Positions 58,989-64,000 of a stretch of DNA of 64,000 nt are shown in pieces. The DNA comes from Streptosporangium pseudovulgare (lineage in GTDB: Bacteria; Actinomycetota; Actinomycetes; Streptosporangiales; Streptosporangiaceae), in the NCBI RefSeq assembly GCF_014648055.1, contig NZ_BMQJ01000020.1, positions 1-64,000 on the forward strand. The letters run 5' to 3'. The stretch's first letter is position 1. The number at the start of each line of letters is the position of its first letter. The notes beneath the pieces were generated by a model. The model saw only the letters and a list, made by a program, of their open reading frames with translations. It made no database searches and was not told where the DNA came from. The position numbers and the translations under genes are program-made.

Positions 58989-60367
58989 CGCTGGAACACC
59001 TGCGTCATTCCTTCGTCCTGGATGGCCTGGGGCGGCGGCTGCCTGGCCGTATCCGACGTGCGTACCAGCAGCGCGATGAGGATCCAGTTGGCCAGCAGCG
59101 CCGAGCCGCCCTGCGACATGAAGGGCGTGACCAGGCCGGTGAGGGGGATCAGGTTGGTGACGCCGCCGACGATGATGAAGACCTGCCAGGCGAGGATGAA
59201 CGACAGGCCGCCCGCCAGCAGCTTGGAGAACGGGTCGCGGGCCGCGAGCGAGGTGCGCAGGCCGCGCTCGACCAGCAGCGCGTAGAGCATCAGCAGGGCC
59301 ATCAGCCCGGTCAGGCCGAGCTCCTCGCCGATGGCCGGGAAGATGAAGTCGGAGATGGCCAGCGGGATCAGGTCGGGGTGGCCCTGGCCGAGCCCGGTGC
59401 CGAGGATCTTCCCGGTGGCCATGCTGAACAGGCCCTGCATGAGCTGCCGGCTGCCGCCCAGTTCACGGTCGTAGAACGCCTGGTTCTCCGGGTCGAGGAA
59501 GACCTCCCACCGGGCGTACACGTGGTCGAAGATCGTCCCGGCGACGACGGCGCCGCCGATGAACAGCAGGATGCCGATCAGCACCCACGAGGTGCGCTGG
59601 GTGGCGACGTAGAGCATCGCGATGAACGTGCCGAAGATCAGCAGCGAGGAGCCGAGGTCCTTCTGCAGGATCAGCACGCCGAGGCTGAGGCCCCAGACGA
59701 TGAGGATCGGGCCGAGGTCGCGGGCCCGGGGCAGGTCGATGAAGAGCAGCCGCCGTCCGGCCAGGGCCAGCACGTCGCGCTTGGCGACGAGGTAGCCGGC
59801 GAAGAACACGATCAGCGCGAGCTTGGCGAACTCGGCGGGCTGGAGCTGGCCCAGGCCGGGGATGCCGATCCAGATCCGCGCGCCGTTCTGCGAGACACCG
59901 ATGAGCGGCAGCAGCGGCGAGATCAGCAGGAAGAGACCGAGCGCTCCGGAGGTGTAGGTGAGCCGCTGCAGCGCGCGGTGGTCGCGCAGCACGATCAGCG
60001 TGACGGTGAACATCACGACCCCGACGGCCGTCCACATCAGCTGGGTGGAGGCCGAGGCGCCGAACGCCTTGACCTCCTCCAGCCGGTAGATCATCACCAG
60101 CCCGAGACCGTTGATCAACGTCACCAGCGGCAGGATCAGCGGGTCGGCCCAGGGGGCGAACTTCGCCAGCACCAGGTAGGCCACCAGCATGAGGCCGCCC
60201 AGGCCGAGGCCGTAGCCCAGCATCCCCGCCGGGATCTTCTGGTCGATGGCCAAGCCGACGTTCGCGTACGCGAACATCACGATCGCGACGGCGAAGGCCA
60301 GCATCGCGAGCTGGGCCACCCGTCGCTTGGCGGGCATGGGGACGGGCTCTGCGGCAGGGGTGCTCAT
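58985..60367 (-). CDS. rodA: FtsW/RodA/SpoVE family glycosyltransferase RodA
   Basis: A 460-residue SEDS peptidoglycan polymerase with at least ten membrane helices. Family motifs include QPAEFAKLALIVFFAGYL, the KDLGSSLLIFGTF loop, the long outer loop MQGLFSMATGKILGTGLGQGHPD and SDFIFPAIGEELGLTG near the C-terminus. It works with PbpA, whose gene overlaps it. The order pstP-rodA-pbpA-pknA-pknB is the canonical actinobacterial one, so its activity is probably regulated through phosphorylation by the two kinases. Confidence 0.95.
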   Translation of the reverse strand: MSTPAAEPVPMPAKRRVAQLAMLAFAVAIVMFAYANVGLAIDQKIPAGMLGYGLGLGGLMLVAYLVLAKFAPWADPLILPLVTLINGLGLVMIYRLEEVKAFGASASTQLMWTAVGVVMFTVTLIVLRDHRALQRLTYTSGALGLFLLISPLLPLIGVSQNGARIWIGIPGLGQLQPAEFAKLALIVFFAGYLVAKRDVLALAGRRLLFIDLPRARDLGPILIVWGLSLGVLILQKDLGSSLLIFGTFIAMLYVATQRTSWVLIGILLFIGGAVVAGTIFDHVYARWEVFLDPENQAFYDRELGGSRQLMQGLFSMATGKILGTGLGQGHPDLIPLAISDFIFPAIGEELGLTGLMALLMLYALLVERGLRTSLAARDPFSKLLAGGLSFILAWQVFIIVGGVTNLIPLTGLVTPFMSQGGSALLANWILIALLVRTSDTARQPPPQAIQDEGMTQVFQR

Positions 60368-60371
60368 GTGT

Positions 60372-61664
60372 CTACTGCGACCTCGTGGGTTCCGGGGTTG
60401 CGCTCTGGCTGGGCTGGGTGGTCTGCCTGGCCTTTCCCTCCGGCTTCTGGGCGGACGACTTCAGCTCCTGGATCTTCCGCAGGCCGGCGTCGACGTCGGG
60501 GACGGGGATGCCGTCGCGGACCTGACCCTGCTGGAAGGCTCCGAGGACCGTTATCGACTCGGCGGTGCTCCGGGCGACGTCGAAGAGCTCGATGGGACCG
60601 ATATTGGTCTTCACGCCCTGGAAAACCACGATCTCATCCCCTTTCGCCCCCACGAAGTACTGGTCGTCGAGCCACTGGTTTCCGAAGTACCACCCTAGGC
60701 CGCTGCCGACCAAGACGACGCCCCCGGCGGAGGCCAGAAGGGGCCACAGGCGCCGCCGGCGCTTCGGCGGGCGTCCCGCGGCCCGGGGGGCCGCGGGCTC
60801 GTCCCCGTCGTCGGTGACGACCGGCTGCGGCATGGTGATCGCGGCGGCGCGGCCCGCCGGGGTGTCCGGCGGCTGAGGCTGGGACCGGGACGAGCCCGCG
60901 GCGCCGACCACGGCCACTTCGGCGGCCGGGACGGACTCCTCGTCCACCTCCAGGACGTCGGCGACCACGCAGGTGATGTTGTCCGGGCCGCCGCCGCGGT
61001 TGGCCAGGTCGATGAGCGCGCGGACCACCGCCTCCGGATCGTTCACCGTCGAGAGCGTGTGGTGCAGCGTCTCGGCGCTCACCACCCCCGACAGCCCGTC
61101 GGAGCACAGCAGGTAGCGGTCACCGACCTGCGCCTCGCGCAGGGACAGGTCGGGATCGACTTCCCCGCTGCCGTCGAGCGCCCGCAGCAGGATCGACCGC
61201 TGCGGGTGCGTGGCGGCCTCCTCCAGGGTGATCCGCCCGTCGTCCACGAGGGACTGCACCAGCGTGTGGTCGTGCGTGATCTGGTAGAGCTCCCCGGCCC
61301 GCAGGAGGTAGGCGCGGGAGTCGCCGACGTGGACCAGCGCCACCCGCGTCCCGGACCACAGCATGGCGGTGAGCGTGGTGCCCATGCCCTTCAGGCTCGG
61401 GTCGCGCCCGACCATCTCGTGCAGCCTGCGGTTGGCGTCGCGGACCGCCGCCTCGATGGCGCTGAGCAGGTCGCTCCCGGCCGCGCCCTCGTCGAGGGAG
61501 GACATCGCGGCGATGGCGACCGAACTGGCCACCTCACCGTGGGCATGACCGCCCATGCCGTCGGCGACGGCGAGCAGACGGCCGCTGGCGTACGCCGAGT
61601 CCTCGTTGCCTTCGCGGAGGAGCCCGACGTCGGAGCGGGCGGCGTAACGGAGTGCGATGGTCAT
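60372..61664 (-). CDS. pstP: PP2C-family serine/threonine phosphatase PstP
   Basis: A 430-residue membrane phosphatase that reverses PknA/PknB phosphorylation. The catalytic PP2C domain (1-240) has SDVGLLREGNEDSAY, VADGMGGHAHGEVAS, MGTTLTAMLW, LCSDGLSGVV and GGPDNITCVV with the metal-binding aspartates. A membrane helix (about residues 315-335) is followed by an outer domain of about 95 residues. The ATG overlaps the fhaB stop codon by four bases. The operon position between FHA genes and rodA is conserved across actinobacteria. Confidence 0.95.
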   Translation of the reverse strand: MTIALRYAARSDVGLLREGNEDSAYASGRLLAVADGMGGHAHGEVASSVAIAAMSSLDEGAAGSDLLSAIEAAVRDANRRLHEMVGRDPSLKGMGTTLTAMLWSGTRVALVHVGDSRAYLLRAGELYQITHDHTLVQSLVDDGRITLEEAATHPQRSILLRALDGSGEVDPDLSLREAQVGDRYLLCSDGLSGVVSAETLHHTLSTVNDPEAVVRALIDLANRGGGPDNITCVVADVLEVDEESVPAAEVAVVGAAGSSRSQPQPPDTPAGRAAAITMPQPVVTDDGDEPAAPRAAGRPPKRRRRLWPLLASAGGVVLVGSGLGWYFGNQWLDDQYFVGAKGDEIVVFQGVKTNIGPIELFDVARSTAESITVLGAFQQGQVRDGIPVPDVDAGLRKIQELKSSAQKPEGKARQTTQPSQSATPEPTRSQ

Positions 61665-62128
61665 TTGCGCAATTCGATGACGGTCTTACCGATGCGGATC
61701 GGAACACCGAGCGGCACCGGAGTCGGACGGGTGACTTTGGAGCGGTCGAGATATGTGCCGTTGGTCGAGCCGAGATCTTCCACGATCCACTGACCGTCCT
61801 GGGGGAAGAGCCGGGCGTGCCGGCTGGAGGCGTAGTCGTCGTTGACCACCAGCGTGGACTCGGTCGCCCGGCCGATGGTGATCGTCGCCTCGCTGAGGGG
61901 GATGGTGGTGCCCTGCAGGGGCCCGCCGGTCACGACCATCTGCCGCGGCTCGCCCTTCTTGGGTTTGGCCGCGGGCTTGACCGGTTTGGGCGTCTTGCGG
62001 GCTGAGGCGGCGCCTGCCGTCTGGGAGCCGAAGAGGTCCGTCCGGATCACGCCGACCGCGGCGATCACGAAGAACCACAGCACCGCGAGAAAGGCGAGCC
62101 GGATCAGCAGCAGCGTGAGCTCGGACAT
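61661..62128 (-). CDS. fhaB: FHA-domain membrane protein FhaB/FipA
   Basis: A 155-residue protein with an N-terminal membrane helix (about residues 4-26), a Lys/Pro-rich linker and a C-terminal FHA domain that binds phosphothreonine. The domain has the conserved residues in GRATESTLVVNDDYASSRHARLF and VEDLGSTNGTYLD (Arg, Ser, His and Asn ligands). In mycobacteria the homologue links PknA to the septal machinery. It lies between fhaA (17-base gap) and pstP (overlap). Confidence 0.95.
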   Translation of the reverse strand: MSELTLLLIRLAFLAVLWFFVIAAVGVIRTDLFGSQTAGAASARKTPKPVKPAAKPKKGEPRQMVVTGGPLQGTTIPLSEATITIGRATESTLVVNDDYASSRHARLFPQDGQWIVEDLGSTNGTYLDRSKVTRPTPVPLGVPIRIGKTVIELRK

Positions 62129-62145
62129 GGAGCGTCTGTTTACCT

Positions 62146-62886
62146 CTAATCGCGCCGGAAAACCAGTGTCGTGCGTCCGAGCGTCACGCGAGTGCCGTTC
62201 TGGAGCTCGACCCGGCGCACCGGCTGGCCGTTGACGAAGGTGCCGTTCGTGGAGCCGAGATCGACGAGCACGACCTCGGGGCCCTCCACTCGCAGCTCGG
62301 CGTGGTGCCGGGACACACCCGGGTCGACCAGCCGCAGATCGCAGTCGGTGCCCCTGCCGAGCAGGGTCACCGGCGTGGTGAGGTCGTAGGAGCGCTGCCC
62401 CTGCGGGTCGTCCTGGGTGGAGACCAGCAGCCGGGGGCGCCCGCCGAAGGCGCGCGGCGGGGCGGCGGGCACGTCGCTCGGTGACTGGCGGATCTCGTTC
62501 TGCTCGACCGTCGCGCCGCGGATCACGCCGGAGCGGATCCGGAACAGCCCGACCGCCAGGTCCTCGGCGGTCTCGAAGCGCACCCGGACGGGTCCCACGA
62601 ACGAGTAGCCCTGTTCCTTGGCGTACTCCCTGGCGAGGTTGGCGAGTTCGTGGCCGATGCTGTCGGCGTAGACCTCAAGGCGCTCGCTGTCGGTCATGGA
62701 CAGCTCGACCACGAAGTCGTTCGGCACGAGCGTGCGCCCCTGCGCGACGATCGCGGCCCGCTCGTCCATCTCCCGCTGGACCGCGCTGGCGACCTCGACC
62801 GGCTGAAGGTCAGATTTGAACGCCCGCGCAAAGGCCCCCTCGACCAAGCCTTCGAGCCTGCGCTCGAAGCGCTGAAGGACTCCCAC
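62146..62886 (-). CDS. fhaA: FhaA (DUF3662 and FHA domains)
   Basis: A 246-residue cytosolic protein. The N-terminal DUF3662 domain (1-125; MGVLQRFERRLEGLVEGAFARAFKS, DERAAIVAQGRTLVPNDFVVELS) is followed by a short linker and a C-terminal FHA domain with GRGTDCDLRLVDPGVSRHHAEL and LVDLGSTNGTFVNGQ. In mycobacteria FhaA binds phosphorylated MviN pseudokinase and controls lipid II flipping. The linker is shorter than in M. tuberculosis FhaA (over 500 residues) and like that of Streptomyces. It is the first gene of the operon and is divergent from tRNA-Leu. Confidence 0.95.
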   Translation of the reverse strand: MGVLQRFERRLEGLVEGAFARAFKSDLQPVEVASAVQREMDERAAIVAQGRTLVPNDFVVELSMTDSERLEVYADSIGHELANLAREYAKEQGYSFVGPVRVRFETAEDLAVGLFRIRSGVIRGATVEQNEIRQSPSDVPAAPPRAFGGRPRLLVSTQDDPQGQRSYDLTTPVTLLGRGTDCDLRLVDPGVSRHHAELRVEGPEVVLVDLGSTNGTFVNGQPVRRVELQNGTRVTLGRTTLVFRRD

Positions 62887-63046
62887 CGGGTACCTCCCTT
62901 CTTCCGTCCTATGTGGGTCACGGCCGCTGGGGGGCTCGTTCCTCGCTCTCTCGCACCCAAGCTCCTCCGCTCCGCGTCTAGGAGGATCGTATCCGGGTTC
63001 GTGGGTAGCGGCTGATTCGTGCTAATGTTTCGACCGCACCCAACAA

Positions 63047-63129
63047 GGGCGGGTGGCGGAACGGCAGACGCGCACGGTTCAGGTCCGTGTGTCCGAAAGG
63101 ACGTGAGGGTTCAAATCCCTCCTCGCCCA
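63047..63129 (+). tRNA. tRNA-Leu (anticodon CAG)
   Basis: The 83-nucleotide sequence folds into a class II tRNA. The acceptor stem GGGCGGG pairs with CTCGCCC, and the anticodon stem CACGG/CCGTG encloses TTCAGGT with anticodon CAG. The long variable arm is GTCC-GAAA-GGAC, and the T arm is GAGGG-TTCAAAT-CCCTC. The discriminator is A and no CCA is encoded. It reads CUG codons, the most used leucine codon here. Confidence 0.97.
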
Positions 63130-63171
63130 CACGGAACCGTCGATGAAATCGGCGGATCCAAAGTGTCGATG

Positions 63172-63203
63172 AAGGGCCCCGGTTCGTGAGAGCCGGGGCC
63201 CTT
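63172..63203 (+). terminator. Terminator downstream of tRNA-Leu
   Basis: AAGGGCCCCGG at 63172-63182 pairs perfectly with 63193-63203, followed by TTC. The 11-base-pair stem with a 10-base loop lies 42 bases after the tRNA and should end its transcript. Confidence 0.75.
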
Positions 63204-63555
63204 TCGCATGTCGCGGCGACCTCCCCCGGAGTCCGGGCGGGGGGCCGTACGGTGACCGATCATGGACGACTGTCTACCCCGAACCGCTTGCAGGGCACTT
63301 TCGGTGGGCTTGCCGGAGATTCATCCTGTTCGCCCTCGGCTTAATGAGCATGGCCGATCCGGCTGTCCGGTGCGATCGGGATATCGCTGACCTGCGCGGA
63401 AAGGGGATCGCCGGTTCGGGCGACGGGAGGTCGCCGGGCCGGCCGGCCCGGCGTGACCGGGGGCCGGCGGGAGAAACCGGGCGGCCCGGTGGGGGAATCG
63501 CCGGCGGCGGGAGGACGAGGTCCACCCGCCGCCGGCTTCGTTCTCCGACGACCCC
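63204..63555. other. Intergenic region without supported genes
   Basis: About 350 bases between the tRNA terminator and the CBS-domain gene. An 83-codon minus-strand frame is present but is Pro/Arg-rich with no ribosome-binding site, so it is not accepted. The GC-rich stretch 63425-63530 has several short inverted repeats (for example GCCGGCC), one of which may terminate the upstream minus-strand gene. Confidence 0.45.
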
Positions 63556-64000
63556 TCAGCGGGCGGCCAGGACCCGGACGTCGAGGATCTCGCCCACCAG
63601 GTCGGTGAGGCTCACCATGCCGGCCACCTCGCCGCCCTCGTCCGTGACGAGGCCCACGTGGGCGTGGGCGTCCTGCAGGACGGCGACCGCCTCGGAGATC
63701 GTCGTGGTCTTCGCCAGCCTGGGCGCCGGGCGGGCGAGCTCCGCCGGGCTCTCCCCGGGCCGGATCAGCAGGTCCCTGACGTGCAGCACACCCACCACCT
63801 CCGAGCGGCGCCCCGCGTTGACCAGCAGGCGCAGGTGCCCGCTGTCGGCGGCGGCGCGGCGCACCTCGGCCTCCGGGGCGTCGCCGGCCACCGAGGCGGC
63901 CCGCTCGATGGGCAGCATCAGCCGCTCGACCGGCTGCTGGTGGGCGCGCAGCGCCCGGGTGAGCAGGTCGTGCTCGGTGCGGTCGAGCAGGCCCATCCGC
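63556..64000 (-). CDS. CNNM/CorC-type CBS-domain protein, C-terminal part (5' end outside window)
   Basis: About 148 residues of a protein whose start lies beyond the right edge. The visible part contains PVERLMLPIERA (the REIM(V/T)PR-like start of the CBS pair) and two CBS domains: SGHLRLLVNAGRRSEVVGVLHVRDLL and DAHAHVGLVTDEGGEVAGMVSLTDLV. The end, EILDVRVLAAR, lacks the CorC_HlyC transporter-associated domain. This matches the cytosolic part of the shorter hemolysin/CNNM family membrane proteins, which are linked to divalent cation transport. The N-terminal membrane domain cannot be seen. Confidence 0.8.
   Translation of the reverse strand, partial: RMGLLDRTEHDLLTRALRAHQQPVERLMLPIERAASVAGDAPEAEVRRAAADSGHLRLLVNAGRRSEVVGVLHVRDLLIRPGESPAELARPAPRLAKTTTISEAVAVLQDAHAHVGLVTDEGGEVAGMVSLTDLVGEILDVRVLAAR

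Noticed and set aside
63274-63525. 83-codon minus-strand frame between the tRNA and the CBS-domain gene
   Set aside because: Pro/Arg-rich composition with no ribosome-binding site or known domain; typical of GC-rich spurious frames.

Overview
This window is high-GC actinomycete chromosome. I would place it in the Streptosporangiales (Streptosporangium, Nonomuraea or Microbispora type), although no 16S gene is present to confirm that. The case rests on the strong GC bias, frequent GTG starts, maleylpyruvate-isomerase (mycothiol-type) and F420-type enzymes, CrgA, a class E sortase, and the actinobacterial cell-division signalling cluster fhaA-fhaB-pstP-rodA-pbpA-pknA-pknB at the right end.

Layout. 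Bases 1-10,000 are accessory chromosome: a short-chain dehydrogenase divergent from a MerR regulator, an ECF sigma/partner pair, a histidine phosphatase, a SigG-type ECF sigma divergent from a VOC/maleylpyruvate-isomerase pair, a truncated IS3 transposase, and an ArsR-SRPBCC fusion under a twin-palindrome operator. Bases 10,000-15,500 hold an ABC exporter with a divergent TetR regulator, an M20 amidohydrolase and a TRIC-type channel. Bases 15,600-19,650 hold a compact four-gene minus-strand operon (thermostable-hemolysin-like acyltransferase, AMP-dependent acyl ligase, TauD dioxygenase, methyltransferase) that looks like an uncharacterised small-molecule pathway. Next come a secreted GH30-CBM2 xylanase with a LacI-type operator, an AlkD-like protein and a TauE permease. 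A SARP-STAND-TPR regulator follows, flanked by two very short peptide genes (13 and 30 codons).

Bases 29,600-49,100 carry dispersed housekeeping and stress genes: a RibD/DHFR-like protein, a DUF72 protein, a Ser/Thr kinase, methyltransferases, F420/luciferase-like and VOC enzymes, GNAT acetyltransferases, a LuxR-type two-component system and a SigE-family ECF pair. The outstanding item is an ECF42-type sigma factor, next to its usual DGPF partner, whose C-terminus is fused to a tyrosine-recombinase-like domain. That domain lacks the first catalytic arginine and the whole C-terminal catalytic box. Bases 41,000-45,100 are unusually rich in short tandem repeats.

From 49,200 to the end the order is the conserved actinobacterial core: a DUF5324-like membrane protein, cyclophilin, rhomboid protease, CrgA, class E sortase, a 52-residue membrane protein, PabA/TrpG amidotransferase, the pknB-pknA-pbpA-rodA-pstP-fhaB-fhaA operon, tRNA-Leu(CAG), and the C-terminal part of a CBS-domain CNNM/CorC protein cut by the window edge. 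In this operon two FHA proteins, two kinases and one PP2C phosphatase control the elongation glycosyltransferase/transpeptidase pair RodA-PbpA. Many genes have a TANNNT hexamer 6-8 nt before the start codon, so leaderless transcription is probably common. Most convergent gene ends are separated by long perfect hairpins.
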